The position numbers were made by a program, and so were the translations under genes. Below are positions 51,377 through 60,205 of a DNA stretch of 64,000 nucleotides, in pieces; the stretch's first letter is position 1; every line of letters begins with the position of its first letter. The stretch lies in the NCBI GenBank assembly GCA_944323445.1, contig CALUSM010000009.1, forward strand, positions 1 to 64,000, read 5' to 3'. Source of the stretch: an uncultured Bacteroidales bacterium. GTDB taxonomy: Bacteria > Bacteroidota > Bacteroidia > Bacteroidales > UBA932. The notes below the pieces were generated by a model. That model did not search any database. It had not been told where the DNA came from and saw nothing but the letters and a program-made list of their open reading frames with translations.

Positions 51377-52921
51377 ATGATGAACATTATTCTAGCAGTT
51401 ATCTTAATGGTCGCCGTAGCCGTAGTGGCTGTGGTTGCGACGGTTCTGGTCGTGAACGCAGCTCGCAGGAAGCAGGCGGACAAGATCATAAAAGACGCCG
51501 AAATCGAAGGAGAGAACATCAAGAAAGAAAAAATCTTCCAGGCGAAGGAGAAGTTCCTCCAGCTCAAGGGTGAGCACGAACGTTATATCAACGAAAAGAA
51601 TCAGCAGATTCAGCAGACAGAGAACAAGCTGAAGCAGAGAGAAATGCAGATGAAACAGCAGTTTTCCGAACTTCAGCGCAGGCAGGCTGAGAACGAGACT
51701 GTCCGGGAAAACCTCAAAGCCCAGACCGATGTGCTTAACCGCAAGGCCGAGGAGTACGACAAGCTGCACAAGGAGGCTGTCGAGAAAATAGAGAGCATCG
51801 CAGGCATGTCTGCCGCGGAGGCGAAGGACATGCTGATAGAGACCATGAAGGAGGAAGCCAAGACTCAGGCTATGTCCTATATCAACGACGTGATGGACGA
51901 AGCCCGCATGAATGCCAGCAAGGAAGCCAAGAGGATTGTCATCAATACTATCCAGCGCATTGCGCCCGAGACTGCCATCGAGAATGCGGTCACTGTCTTC
52001 AACATCGAGAACGATGAGATGAAGGGACGTATCATCGGACGTGAGGGCCGCAATATCCGTGCTCTGGAGGCTGCCACCGGGGTCGAGATTGTGGTGGACG
52101 ATACTCCCGAGGCCATTCTCCTCTCGGCCTTCGATCCCGTGCGCAGGGAGGTGGCACGTCTCGCCCTGCATCAGCTGGTGACCGACGGCCGTATCCATCC
52201 TGCCCGTATCGAGGAGGTGGTGGAGAAGGTTCGCAAGCAGCTGGACGATGAGATCATGGAGACAGGAAAGCGTACCTGCATCGACCTGGGCATTCACGGA
52301 CTGCATGCCGAGCTGGTCAAGCTGGTCGGCAGGATGAAGTACCGCTCGTCTTATGGACAGAATCTGCTGCAGCACTCCCGCGAGGTGGCCAATATCTGCG
52401 CCACCATGGCTGCCGAGCTGGGACTCAATCCCAAGCTGGCCAAGCGTGCAGGTCTGCTGCATGACATCGGCAAGGTGTCCGAGGAGGACTCTGAGCTGCC
52501 CCACGCTATCCTGGGTATGAAACTCGCTGAAAAGTATAAGGAGAAACCCGAGGTGTGCAACGCTATCGGAGCGCATCACGAGGAGGTGGAGATGCTCTCG
52601 CTCATCTCTCCCATCGTACTGGTCGGAGACGCTATTTCCGGTGCCCGTCCCGGTGCCCGCCGCGAAGTCATCGAGTCATATATCAAGAGGCTGAAGGATA
52701 TGGAGGCCATAGCCCTGTCCTATCCCGGCGTGACCAAGACCTACGCCATACAGGCCGGCCGTGAGCTGAGAGTCATCGTAGGTGCGGACCAGGTGTCCGA
52801 TGCCGAGTCGGAGATGCTTTCCAACGAGATAGCCAGGAAGATTCAGAATGAGATGGTCTATCCCGGTCAGGTCAAGATTACAGTCATCCGCGAGACCCGT
52901 TCGGTGGCCTTCGCCAAATAA
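51377..52921 (+). CDS. rny: Ribonuclease Y
   Basis: A 514-residue membrane-anchored endoribonuclease initiating mRNA decay. The N-terminal transmembrane helix ([22 protein letters not shown]) is followed by a long coiled coil to about 190, a KH domain with [26 protein letters not shown] near 215-240, and an HD domain with [23 protein letters not shown] and GLLHDIGKV near 357-365. An adjacent second methionine at 51380 is equally possible as the start. Confidence 0.96.
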   Translation: MMNIILAVILMVAVAVVAVVATVLVVNAARRKQADKIIKDAEIEGENIKKEKIFQAKEKFLQLKGEHERYINEKNQQIQQTENKLKQREMQMKQQFSELQRRQAENETVRENLKAQTDVLNRKAEEYDKLHKEAVEKIESIAGMSAAEAKDMLIETMKEEAKTQAMSYINDVMDEARMNASKEAKRIVINTIQRIAPETAIENAVTVFNIENDEMKGRIIGREGRNIRALEAATGVEIVVDDTPEAILLSAFDPVRREVARLALHQLVTDGRIHPARIEEVVEKVRKQLDDEIMETGKRTCIDLGIHGLHAELVKLVGRMKYRSSYGQNLLQHSREVANICATMAAELGLNPKLAKRAGLLHDIGKVSEEDSELPHAILGMKLAEKYKEKPEVCNAIGAHHEEVEMLSLISPIVLVGDAISGARPGARREVIESYIKRLKDMEAIALSYPGVTKTYAIQAGRELRVIVGADQVSDAESEMLSNEIARKIQNEMVYPGQVKITVIRETRSVAFAK

Positions 52922-52931
52922 GTTTCCGGCC

Positions 52932-53417
52932 GTGAGAGTGTCCGCATTGCTGCCGGTCTTTCTGTTCCTGCTCTCCTCCTGCGCCTCGTCGTGGAGGGGG
53001 GACGGCCCTCCGGAGATTCTTTCCGGAACGGCCTGGACCGGTACCAATCAGGCCAGGGGAGAGGTTCTAGACATGTTCTTCGGCCTGTCGGGGGACTGCT
53101 TCATGGAGGAGTATGAAGACGGATCTACTTTCGAGACGGGGGATATGCGGATGATTTTCTCGTATCCTGCGGAGGAAGGCAGCGCTCTGCGGGACTCGAT
53201 GCTGTACACAGGTACTTATACGTACTCCCGTACGCCGACCGGTGTCCTGCACGATGTATTTCACGGCAACGTGAGTTTTTATCTTGTCAATGTGGATACA
53301 GGAGACAGTGTCCACAACGGGATGAGCTATCACAATCAGAGATTCTACACTGTATTCGGAGACACTTCCTATCCTACCGACCCGGCGGAGGATTCGTGGA
53401 TCAACAGTGTACGGTGA
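52932..53417 (+). CDS. Small hypothetical lipoprotein with GTG start
   Basis: A 161-residue exported protein. The signal peptide beginning VRVSALLPVFLFLLSSC (initiator GTG at 52932) has a good lipobox at LSSC. An ATG in the same frame exists only inside rny (52848), which would destroy the signal peptide, so I prefer GTG. The mature part is rich in aromatic and acidic residues with likely beta strands (GTYTYSRTPTGVLHDVFHG). Family not recognised. Its last 17 bp overlap the convergent umuC gene. Confidence 0.65.
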   Translation: MRVSALLPVFLFLLSSCASSWRGDGPPEILSGTAWTGTNQARGEVLDMFFGLSGDCFMEEYEDGSTFETGDMRMIFSYPAEEGSALRDSMLYTGTYTYSRTPTGVLHDVFHGNVSFYLVNVDTGDSVHNGMSYHNQRFYTVFGDTSYPTDPAEDSWINSVR

Positions 53418-54669
53418 TAATATCGTTCCAGTCAGTAGTGTAACAGGGAGACAGGTGCTCCCTGTTCATTTTTATACCCTCCAGGGACTGGGAGGCTACT
53501 CCTATGGTGTTGCGTCCTTCCTTCCGGTTGATACTGTCCATGACGCTCATCAGGCGGGAGTGCCGCTCGCGGTCCACGCTGTCGAAGAAGGAGAGCTGGA
53601 CCTTGCCTGCGGGGATGATGTCTCCCAGCATGACTCCTGCCCGTTTGTAGCCGTATCCCTCCCTGTACATTTCCCGTGTGGTGCGCATGACGGCAGTATT
53701 GATTTCCAGAGTGCTGTCGGTCTCTGTGGGAAATTGGACGATGCGGCTTTCGAACTGTTCGCGCCCGCTGTCGCGGTGGAAGCGGTTGGTCATGATGAAT
53801 ACGGTGACGTTGCCGCAGCAGGAATTCTGTTTCCGCAGTTTTTCCACGGCCATGGAGCAGAACATGGATACCTGGGCGGAGAGTTCGTCCAGGTCTGTAA
53901 TCTCCTTGGCGAATGTCCTGGAGATCATTATCTGTTTTTTCGCCTGGGCGGTGTCCTCGAAGCTGATGCAGGGTATGCCGTGGAGTTCCTGCCATGTCCT
54001 GACTCCGCCGATGCCCATCTCGGCATTGACCCATGACTCGTCCCGGGTGTAGAAGTCCCAGGCGGTGCTCATCCCGAAGTAGCCCTTGAACCGCTTGGTG
54101 TAGCGGCGGCCGATGCCCCAGATGTCCTCTATCGGGAATTTTTTCAGGACCTTCTCTACATCCTGCTGCCGGTGCATCCAGCATCCGCCTCTTGTGGCCG
54201 GGTATTGTTTGCAGAGCTTCGAGGCTATCTTCGCCAGGGTCTTGGTGGGGGAGACGCCTACGCTTACGGGGATTCCGGTACAGCGGCGGCATTCCCTTGA
54301 TACGGTCTTGGCCCATAGGTCGAAGTCTGTGTCCGGACTCAGGCCGGTCAGGTCGATGAAGGACTCGTCTATGGAGTAGACCTCGATGGCCGGGGCGAAG
54401 CGGGAGAGGGTCTGCTGGACGCGGCGGGACATGTCGCCGTAGAGGGCGAAGTTGGAGGAAAATACGGTAACGGCTCCGGACTCTATGAGGGGGCGGAACT
54501 CGAACATCGGCTGGCCCATCTTGATGCCGAGGCGCTTGGCTTCGTTGGAGCGGGCTATGGCGCAGCCGTCGTTGTTGGAGAGTACGACTACGGGCCTGCC
54601 TTCGAGGTCGGGCCGGAAGACCCGCTCGCAGCTGACGAAGAAGTTGTTGCAGTCGGCCAGGGCGTACAT
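53401..54669 (-). CDS. umuC: Y-family DNA polymerase UmuC
   Basis: A 422-residue translesion polymerase. Palm motifs are YALADCNNFFVSCERVF near residue 2-18 (first catalytic Asp) and EVYSIDESFIDLTG near 96-109 (Asp and Glu). The thumb region has PVSVGVSPTKTLAKIASKLCK near 135-155, and the C-terminal little-finger domain holds the clamp-binding LSFFD near 372-376, typical for UmuC. It lies 5 bp after umuD in the SOS-type mutasome operon. Confidence 0.95.
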   Translation of the reverse strand: MYALADCNNFFVSCERVFRPDLEGRPVVVLSNNDGCAIARSNEAKRLGIKMGQPMFEFRPLIESGAVTVFSSNFALYGDMSRRVQQTLSRFAPAIEVYSIDESFIDLTGLSPDTDFDLWAKTVSRECRRCTGIPVSVGVSPTKTLAKIASKLCKQYPATRGGCWMHRQQDVEKVLKKFPIEDIWGIGRRYTKRFKGYFGMSTAWDFYTRDESWVNAEMGIGGVRTWQELHGIPCISFEDTAQAKKQIMISRTFAKEITDLDELSAQVSMFCSMAVEKLRKQNSCCGNVTVFIMTNRFHRDSGREQFESRIVQFPTETDSTLEINTAVMRTTREMYREGYGYKRAGVMLGDIIPAGKVQLSFFDSVDRERHSRLMSVMDSINRKEGRNTIGVASQSLEGIKMNREHLSPCYTTDWNDIITVHC

Positions 54670-54674
54670 GGCCG

Positions 54675-55070
54675 TCAGACTTTCTTGATGACGTACCGGA
54701 CTATCCCCCAGACTGTCAGGTCGTCACCCTCGCGGATGGTGATGGCCCGGTATTTAGGGTTGGAGGGCAGCAGGGTGACGCTTCCGTCGTCATGGATGGA
54801 GAGCCGCTTGACGGTAAATTCTCCGTTGATGAAGCATACGGCGATGGCTCCGTCGCGCGGCTCCTCCGATTTGTCGATGACCAGGATGTCCCCGTCCCGG
54901 ATGCCGTCGCCCTCCATGCTGTCTCCGCTGACGCGGGCAAAGAAGGTCGAGGCCGGGTTCTTGACGACCAGCCTGTTGATGTCCAGGGCCGTGCCGGGAA
55001 TGTCCTCCGCTGGGGAGGGGAAGCCGGCGTGGATGGACTCGAAGAGCTTGATTTCCGGCTTATTGTCCAT
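54675..55070 (-). CDS. umuD: UmuD-like S24 peptidase
   Basis: A 131-residue LexA-fold protein that self-cleaves to UmuD', the accessory subunit of the translesion polymerase. The predicted cleavage site is Ala15-Gly16 (IHAGFPSPAED). The catalytic pair is Ser51 (VSGDSMEGDGI) and Lys88 (EFTVKRLSI). It has no N-terminal DNA-binding domain. Its ATG overlaps the stop of the thioesterase gene by one base. Confidence 0.95.
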   Translation of the reverse strand: MDNKPEIKLFESIHAGFPSPAEDIPGTALDINRLVVKNPASTFFARVSGDSMEGDGIRDGDILVIDKSEEPRDGAIAVCFINGEFTVKRLSIHDDGSVTLLPSNPKYRAITIREGDDLTVWGIVRYVIKKV

Positions 55071-55456
55071 TATTGGAGTTTGGCCAGAAACTTGTCCACC
55101 TTGATGATGAAGCGCTCGTGGGTGCCGTTCGCTATCTCGCCCTTGGAGTCCCGGGCGGTCACGTCGAAGACCAGACGGCGGCCGTCGATCTCCTTGAGTG
55201 TGGCTGTTGCGGTGATGGTCTCTCCTATGGGGGATGCCTTGATGTGGGCGATGTCAATCCTGGTGCCTACGGTAGAGAGTCCCTCTTCGAGCAGCCCGTT
55301 GACCGCATAGCAGGCGGCCATCTCCATGTAGGCCACTACTGCCGGTGTTGCGAATACGTCCAGTGCGCCCGAACCCATGAGGGAGGCGCAGTTCTCCTTG
55401 CAGACCTTGGTGGTCGATGTCGCGGAAATTCCTACTTTGATATCTTCTGTTGCCAT
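55070..55456 (-). CDS. FlK-type hot-dog thioesterase
   Basis: A 128-residue hot-dog-fold protein of the fluoroacetyl-CoA thioesterase-like group. Characteristic are VFATPAVVAYMEMAACYAV near 34-52, where the active-site region lies, STVGTRIDIAHIKASPIGETI near 61-81, and TARDSKGEIANGTHERFIIK near 100-118 with the conserved His. Such small proteins hydrolyse short or toxic acyl-CoAs; the substrate here is unknown. It is the first gene ahead of umuDC with tight coupling, so it may be co-expressed with the mutasome. Confidence 0.85.
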   Translation of the reverse strand: MATEDIKVGISATSTTKVCKENCASLMGSGALDVFATPAVVAYMEMAACYAVNGLLEEGLSTVGTRIDIAHIKASPIGETITATATLKEIDGRRLVFDVTARDSKGEIANGTHERFIIKVDKFLAKLQ

Positions 55457-55480
55457 ATACGTTTAATTTTAAAGTGTGCG

Positions 55481-55488
55481 CAAATTTA
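55481..55488 (-). promoter_or_regulatory. -7 element for thioesterase-umuDC operon
   Basis: TAAATTTG on the minus strand matches TAnnTTTG and ends 24 nt before the thioesterase start. No palindromic LexA-like operator is evident beside it. Confidence 0.6.
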
Positions 55489-55510
55489 TAAAAAAACATC
55501 ACCCCCGATA

Positions 55511-55655
55511 CCACAACGGCAGCAAAACCCGTGATTCCCTGCCGTTGCGGAAAGGAGGTAGAAGGGCAATGCCTCCCAGAGGACCTATAGACAGGGTGCA
55601 GCATAGACGGTGGTGCCACAACGGCACCTAATCGCGGAAAACACTGCCGTTGTGG
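55511..55655. repeat. Two 40-nt palindromic units spaced 105 bp
   Basis: CCACAACGGCAG at 55511-55522 faces CTGCCGTTGCGG at 55539-55550; CCACAACGGCAC at 55616-55627 faces CTGCCGTTGTGG at 55644-55655. Each pair forms a 40-nt unit with ~11-12 bp stem and 16-nt loop, and the two starts are exactly 105 bp apart. The four 12-mers are one sequence in alternating orientation with one change each at most. Stems differ but stay paired almost throughout. The rest of the 257-bp gap (55457-55713) has no ORF. A REP/BIME-like element or protein-binding array is inferred. Confidence 0.7.
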
Positions 55656-55713
55656 AAAAAGAAAGATGCCGATAGAGCGAGATGTCCGGAGAGAGAGTTC
55701 CGTCAGCTTGCTA

Positions 55714-56793
55714 TCAGAAGAGACGGAAGCGCAGAATGGAGAGGCGCGTCATATCGCTGTCAAGAGTGGTGGCGTATATGATACCTGGAGCCGCACTGCA
55801 GCTGATTTCTGAATATGAGGTGAGGCCGGCAGGTCTGAATGCCTTGATGAGATTGCCGTCCCAGTCCAGGACAAGCAGGAGAAGATTTTTGGACTCAGCA
55901 TCGGGAACTGATGAGGTCATGCTGCCGTTGCTCCTGCGGATTTCTGTATTGTCATCAGGTATGCCGCTGTAAAGCAGGTAGATATATTCATCATTCGCGC
56001 AGCATGACTGGTAGGAAACCGCAGGAGGTATGTCTGCGAACATAATTTGGTTGTAGAACACTTTGTATTCGGGCATGAATTTGTCCGGTCCGCTCACAGA
56101 ATGGAGCAGGCTAAGGTCGGATGCGTCATAAATTTCAATGAGAGGATACTGGTCCTCTACATATGCTATCCTGCCTGCCCTGGAACTGAAGAGCAGATCT
56201 CCCTGGACTGTGTTGTACGAGCAAGGCTTGCTGTCGTCGTATGGCTTCTGATCTCCGTCGGAGAAGAACAGTTTCGGCTCTCCGTTGCTGATTCTCATTT
56301 TCCTGTTTTCGAACCAGTAGGGGTTTAAGGCCACGAAACCATCCCCGAAAGGAATTGTCCTGGCAGATGTAAATCCGTATGACAGTTCCTGTATCTCAAT
56401 ATTTCCGTTCATGGCTCCAGCGCACGGTATTACATACATTTCAGGTTTCAGAAACTCATTGACCAGTACATTGCCATTTACGATGTTCACCCTTGGATGC
56501 AGCACTTCCTGAGGGCCGTTGCCGTAATGCAGAAACCTTGAGACCGGCGTCAATGTCTGAGTATCGTAAACTGTCAGCGAGAACGATCTCCGGTCATCCA
56601 TGTGTAGTAAGGCATATCTGTCATCAAGCATCCAGGCCGTCGTGCTGAGGACTGAGTCAGGGAATGTACACACTGTTTCAGGAATGATTTCGACAGCATA
56701 ATTTCTGATATTGTCATCAATTTTCTTCCCAATGGCAAAGGAACTGCTGATGTAAAAAAAGCATGTGAGCGCTGTTGAAAATCTGATAATCAT
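55714..56793 (-). CDS. BF3164-like / 6-bladed beta-propeller exported protein
   Basis: A 359-residue secreted protein with a signal peptide (TALTCFFYISSSFA). The motif RFLHYGNGPQEVLHPR near 87-102 is typical of the 6-bladed propeller families common in Bacteroidota (compare GxGPGEF), followed by repeated strands of about 45 residues each ending in aromatic-acidic pairs. A lipobox is not obvious; Cys11 lies too early and is within the hydrophobic core. Ligand unknown. A TAAATTTG promoter box lies just upstream. Confidence 0.7.
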   Translation of the reverse strand: MIIRFSTALTCFFYISSSFAIGKKIDDNIRNYAVEIIPETVCTFPDSVLSTTAWMLDDRYALLHMDDRRSFSLTVYDTQTLTPVSRFLHYGNGPQEVLHPRVNIVNGNVLVNEFLKPEMYVIPCAGAMNGNIEIQELSYGFTSARTIPFGDGFVALNPYWFENRKMRISNGEPKLFFSDGDQKPYDDSKPCSYNTVQGDLLFSSRAGRIAYVEDQYPLIEIYDASDLSLLHSVSGPDKFMPEYKVFYNQIMFADIPPAVSYQSCCANDEYIYLLYSGIPDDNTEIRRSNGSMTSSVPDAESKNLLLLVLDWDGNLIKAFRPAGLTSYSEISCSAAPGIIYATTLDSDMTRLSILRFRLF

Positions 56794-56815
56794 GGTTCTA
56801 ACTATAGTTTTTATG

Positions 56816-56823
56816 CAAATTTA
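56816..56823 (-). promoter_or_regulatory. -7 element for beta-propeller gene
   Basis: TAAATTTG on the minus strand matches TAnnTTTG, ending 22 nt before the start codon. Confidence 0.55.
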
Positions 56824-56898
56824 AAAAAATATAAAATATAGAAACATGTAAAAGTTGTGGTGAAGTTTTAATTTTCCCAGATAATATAGTAAAGGAGA

Positions 56899-56906
56899 TA
56901 AATTTG
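56899..56906 (+). promoter_or_regulatory. -7 element for ORF6N gene
   Basis: TAAATTTG on the plus strand matches TAnnTTTG, 17 nt before the ATG at 56924, predicting a leader near 10 nt. Confidence 0.55.
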
Positions 56907-56923
56907 CGGTAAAATCAAAAGAT

Positions 56924-57475
56924 ATGGGAATACTGGAACAGCAGTCGGTGAAAGACAAGATTATTAGTCTGAGAGGACAGGATGTTATTCTGGACTTCGC
57001 AGTGGCGGAGATTTACGGAGTGGAAACAAAAGAAATCAATCAGGCGGTCAGAAACAATCCTAAGAAATTTCCTGAAGGATATTTACTGCAACTTGATATT
57101 GGTGAAAAGCAGGAGGTGGTCAAAATTTTTGACCACCTTGAAAGATTAAAATATTCACCCGTACAGCCGAAGGCATTTACAGAGAAAGGCTTGTATATGT
57201 TGGCCACTATTTTGAAGGGAGAACGGGCCGTGCAGGCGACAATCGCTATTATTGAAGCATTTGCAAAATTGAGGGAACTGTCGAGGACAATCGGTGAACT
57301 TTCGGCAAATCCCGATAAGTATGCGCAGAAGTCTTTGATGCAGAAAAGCGGGGACATCATGGCAGACCTGTTCGGTGAGGAATTGCATACCAGCGGGACT
57401 GAGACAGAGATAGAACTGAATTTTGCGGTGCTGAAACTGAGGCACTCGGTCAAAAGAGAGCGCGGTGAGAAATGA
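56924..57475 (+). CDS. ORF6N-domain protein
   Basis: A 183-residue protein with an ORF6N DNA-binding domain at about 10-95: IISLRGQDVILDFAVAEIYGVETKEINQAVRNN and FPEGYLLQL. This domain is frequent in phage antirepressors and mobile DNA and is also found as lone chromosomal genes in Bacteroidota. The C-terminal part is helical, with an acidic-polar end. No phage genes flank it; it sits between a propeller protein and the catabolic operon, with AT-rich DNA upstream, so it may be a remnant of transferred DNA. Confidence 0.9.
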   Translation: MGILEQQSVKDKIISLRGQDVILDFAVAEIYGVETKEINQAVRNNPKKFPEGYLLQLDIGEKQEVVKIFDHLERLKYSPVQPKAFTEKGLYMLATILKGERAVQATIAIIEAFAKLRELSRTIGELSANPDKYAQKSLMQKSGDIMADLFGEELHTSGTETEIELNFAVLKLRHSVKRERGEK

Positions 57476-57477
57476 AA

Positions 57478-57509
57478 AATCCGGCGGAGAGCGGTGTCTC
57501 TGCCGGATT
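57478..57509 (-). terminator. Intrinsic terminator of the vor operon
   Basis: AATCCGGCGGAGA (57478-57490) pairs with TCTCTGCCGGATT (57497-57509), a 13-bp stem with one wobble and a 6-nt loop. On the minus strand it is followed by TTTTTCATTTC. It lies 26 nt past the gamma-subunit stop. The plus side also abuts the ORF6N stop, so it may serve both genes. Confidence 0.85.
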
Positions 57510-57534
57510 CTTCAATGTTTGCGCGGGAGGGCGG

Positions 57535-58080
57535 TTAGCGGACCTTAACGGCGGCTTCCATGCCGACCTTGATGGCCTGCTCGTTCATCGGGATGAGGTT
57601 GTGGTGACGGGGAGGAAGGGACTTTTTCAGTCCGGCTGTCACGTTCTCCATCTTGACGATGGGCTTAACCTTCAGGAAGGCTCCGAGGACGATCATGTTG
57701 TAGGCCTTGGCGTTGCCCATCTTGGCGGCCTCGTCGGCAGCGTCGATCCTGTAGATCTGGATGTCGGTACGGGTCGGGTGGTGGGTGATGCCGTTGGGGT
57801 CATAGACGAGCAGTCCGCCGGGCTTGATGCGCGACTCGAACTTGTCGAGGGACTGCTGGTTGAGGATGATGGCGGTGTCGAACTTGCTCAGGATAGGAGA
57901 GCTGATCTTCTTGTCGCTGAGGATGACGCTCACGTTGCAGGTACCGCCTCGCATTTCAGGGCCGTAGGAGGGCATCCATGCCACTTCCTGATCCTGCATG
58001 ATACCGGAGTAGGCCAGAATCTTGCCCATGGAGAGGACTCCCTGTCCTCCGAATCCTGCTATGATGATTTCTTCTTTCAT
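57535..58080 (-). CDS. 2-oxoacid:ferredoxin oxidoreductase, gamma subunit
   Basis: A 181-residue subunit with the family start IIIAGFGGQGVLSMGKILAYSG and YGPEMRGGTCNVSVILSD near 39-56. In these enzymes the gamma domain binds the CoA used to release the acyl group. Last gene of the operon, after the beta subunit by 27 bp. Confidence 0.92.
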   Translation of the reverse strand: MKEEIIIAGFGGQGVLSMGKILAYSGIMQDQEVAWMPSYGPEMRGGTCNVSVILSDKKISSPILSKFDTAIILNQQSLDKFESRIKPGGLLVYDPNGITHHPTRTDIQIYRIDAADEAAKMGNAKAYNMIVLGAFLKVKPIVKMENVTAGLKKSLPPRHHNLIPMNEQAIKVGMEAAVKVR

Positions 58081-58107
58081 ATTTCTGTCTAAATATTTAA
58101 TCGATTA

Positions 58108-58872
58108 TTACCTGTCTTTCATGTCGCCGAGCGGGTAGAACGGGAACATATTCTCCTCCATCCACTTATTGGCCTGAACGGGAGTAACCTTCCAACCGGA
58201 GTTGCAGGTGCTGACCACCTCTACGAAGGAGGTTCCCTTCTTCATCATGGAGTTCTCGAATGCCTTGCGGATGGCCTTCTTGGTCTTGCGCACTGCGGCG
58301 GGGTTCTGTACGGACTGACGGGTCACGTAGCAGGTACCTTCGAGCTGGGCGATGAGCTCGGTGATCTTGAGGGGATAACCGTTGAGCTCAGCCTTACGTC
58401 CGTAAGGAGTGGTGGCTGTTACCTGTCCGAGGAGGGTGGTGGGGGCCATCTGGCCTCCGGTCATACCGTAGATAGCGTTGTTGATGAAGATGATGACGAT
58501 GTTCTCACCGCGGTTGCAGGCGTGCATTACCTCGGCTGTACCGATGGATGCGAGGTCGCCGTCACCCTGGTATGTGAAGACATATTTGTCGGGCATCAGC
58601 CTCTTGGTGGCTGTGGCGAGGGCGGGAGCACGTCCGTGGGCTGCCTGCTGCCAGTCGATGTCCAGATAGTTGTATGCGAATACGGAGCATCCTACAGGGG
58701 AGATACCGATGGTCTTGTCCTGGATGCCCATCTCCTCGATGACCTCGGCGATGATCTTGTGGACTACACCGTGGGAGCAGCCGGGGCAGTAATGGAGGAT
58801 GTTGTCTTTGAGTATGGGGGTTTTCCCGTAAACCTTGTTCTCAGGTTTGATTATTTCGTTAATATCCATCAT
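58108..58872 (-). CDS. 2-oxoacid:ferredoxin oxidoreductase, beta subunit (TPP-binding)
   Basis: A 254-residue subunit with thiamine diphosphate motif GDGDLASIGTAEVMHA near residue 89, ending with the NN of FINNAIYGMTGGQMAPTT near 119-137. Cysteines in HYCPGCSHGVVH near 27 and a later TCNSGWKVTP near 222 match those coordinating the catalytic-subunit [4Fe-4S] cluster. It decarboxylates the 2-oxoacid and passes electrons to the ferredoxin subunit. Confidence 0.94.
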   Translation of the reverse strand: MMDINEIIKPENKVYGKTPILKDNILHYCPGCSHGVVHKIIAEVIEEMGIQDKTIGISPVGCSVFAYNYLDIDWQQAAHGRAPALATATKRLMPDKYVFTYQGDGDLASIGTAEVMHACNRGENIVIIFINNAIYGMTGGQMAPTTLLGQVTATTPYGRKAELNGYPLKITELIAQLEGTCYVTRQSVQNPAAVRKTKKAIRKAFENSMMKKGTSFVEVVSTCNSGWKVTPVQANKWMEENMFPFYPLGDMKDR

Positions 58873-58884
58873 GATTGCCTTTTG

Positions 58885-59958
58885 TTACATAGTTTTTTTG
58901 AAGACTTCCAGGATCTCCTCGGGGTCAGGAATCATACCGCCCTGACGGCCGTAGAAGTTGACGGGTATGCGTCCGTTGACGATGAGTCTGATGTCCTCCA
59001 CCATCTGGCCTGCGTTGAGCTCGAGGGAGAGGATGTTCTTGAGCTGGGGTACCAGGGCGTCGATCTCCTTCTTGGGGAAGGGATAGAGGGTGATGGGACG
59101 CAGCAGGCCGAGCCTGATGCCTTCCTCGCGTGCCAGCTCGACTACCTTCTCGCCGATACGGGACATACAGCCGAATGCTACGATGAGGTACTCGGCGTCA
59201 TCGGTCATGTAGGTCGAGTAGCGGACCTCGTTGGCCTCGATCTCGGCGTACTTCTTCTGGAGCTTGATGTTGAAGTTCTCCTGTACCTGAGGGTCGAGGG
59301 CGAGGGATGTGATGGTGTTGCCGTGACGGCCCTTGTTGCCGATGGTTGCCCAGGAATCGCACAGGGCGCGGATCTCCTCCTCGGTGCGGCGGGGCTTGGC
59401 GGGACGCAGCTCCACTTTCTCCATCATCTGTCCGATGACACCGTCGCCGAGAATCATGGCAGGGTTGCGGTACTTGAACGCGAGCTCGAAGGCCTCGCCT
59501 ACGAAGTCGTACATGTCCTGAGCCGATGCGGGAGCGAGTACGATGGGATGATAGTCACCGTGTCCGCCGCCCTTCACTGCCTGGAAGTAGTCTCCCTGGC
59601 TGGGCTGGATGGTTCCGAGTCCCGGACCGCCGCGCATTACGTTCACTACCACGCAGGGCAGCTCGGCGCCGGCGATGTAGCTGAGTCCCTCGCACATGAG
59701 GCTGATACCGGGGCTGGAGGAGGAGGTCATGACCTTCTTTCCGCAGCAGGCACCGCCGTATACCATGTTGATGGATGATGTTTCACTCTCGGCCTGGAGC
59801 ACTACCATGCCGGTGGTCTCCCAGGGCTGTACTTTCATCAGGGTTTCCATCACCTCGGACTGAGGGGTGATAGGGTATCCGAAGTATCCGTCGCAGCCGC
59901 AGTCGATGGCTCCGTATGCGATGGCCTCGTTACCTTTCATAAGAATCTTTTCTGCCAT
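58885..59958 (-). CDS. vorB: 2-oxoacid:ferredoxin oxidoreductase, alpha subunit (VorB-type)
   Basis: A 357-residue subunit covering the pyrimidine-binding domain (GCDGYFGYPITPQSEVMETL near 18-37; GKKVMTSSSSPGISLMCEGLSYIAG near 67-91) and the C-terminal domain II (MSRIGEKVVELAREEGIRLGLLRPITLYPFP near 265-295). The pattern RGGPGLGTIQPSQGDYFQAV near 106 is typical of the 2-oxoisovalerate/2-oxoglutarate class. Annotations of close homologues vary between VorB and KorA, so the preferred 2-oxoacid is unresolved. Confidence 0.92.
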   Translation of the reverse strand: MAEKILMKGNEAIAYGAIDCGCDGYFGYPITPQSEVMETLMKVQPWETTGMVVLQAESETSSINMVYGGACCGKKVMTSSSSPGISLMCEGLSYIAGAELPCVVVNVMRGGPGLGTIQPSQGDYFQAVKGGGHGDYHPIVLAPASAQDMYDFVGEAFELAFKYRNPAMILGDGVIGQMMEKVELRPAKPRRTEEEIRALCDSWATIGNKGRHGNTITSLALDPQVQENFNIKLQKKYAEIEANEVRYSTYMTDDAEYLIVAFGCMSRIGEKVVELAREEGIRLGLLRPITLYPFPKKEIDALVPQLKNILSLELNAGQMVEDIRLIVNGRIPVNFYGRQGGMIPDPEEILEVFKKTM

Positions 59959-59969
59959 ATTCTCAAAAT

Positions 59970-60191
59970 TTAGATTTTAACACGATAAACAGTAATAACT
60001 GAATCAGGACATACGGTCGCGCAGTTGGCGCAGCCGATGCATTTCTCGGGATTGACCAGAGAAAGGAAGTTGTAACCCTTGCCGTTGACCTCGTGGGACA
60101 GGGCAATGGCTTCGGTGGGGCAGTTTACGACGCATACGCCGCAACCCTTGCACCTTTCTTTGTCTACTACAATAGCTCCTTGTGTTGCCAT
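59970..60191 (-). CDS. 4Fe-4S ferredoxin subunit of the 2-oxoacid oxidoreductase
   Basis: A 73-residue delta subunit with two cluster motifs, CKGCGVCVVNCP and CIGCANCATVCP, for two [4Fe-4S] centres. It shuttles electrons from the beta subunit to external ferredoxin. Located 11 bp upstream of the alpha subunit and 14 bp after the small membrane protein gene. Confidence 0.95.
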   Translation of the reverse strand: MATQGAIVVDKERCKGCGVCVVNCPTEAIALSHEVNGKGYNFLSLVNPEKCIGCANCATVCPDSVITVYRVKI

Positions 60192-60205
60192 AAAATTAGT
60201 GTTTG

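Noticed and set aside
57535-60191. Calling the oxidoreductase specifically valine-derived (VOR) or 2-oxoglutarate (KOR)
   Set aside because: The motifs visible do not separate these substrate classes, so only the general 2-oxoacid:ferredoxin function is claimed.
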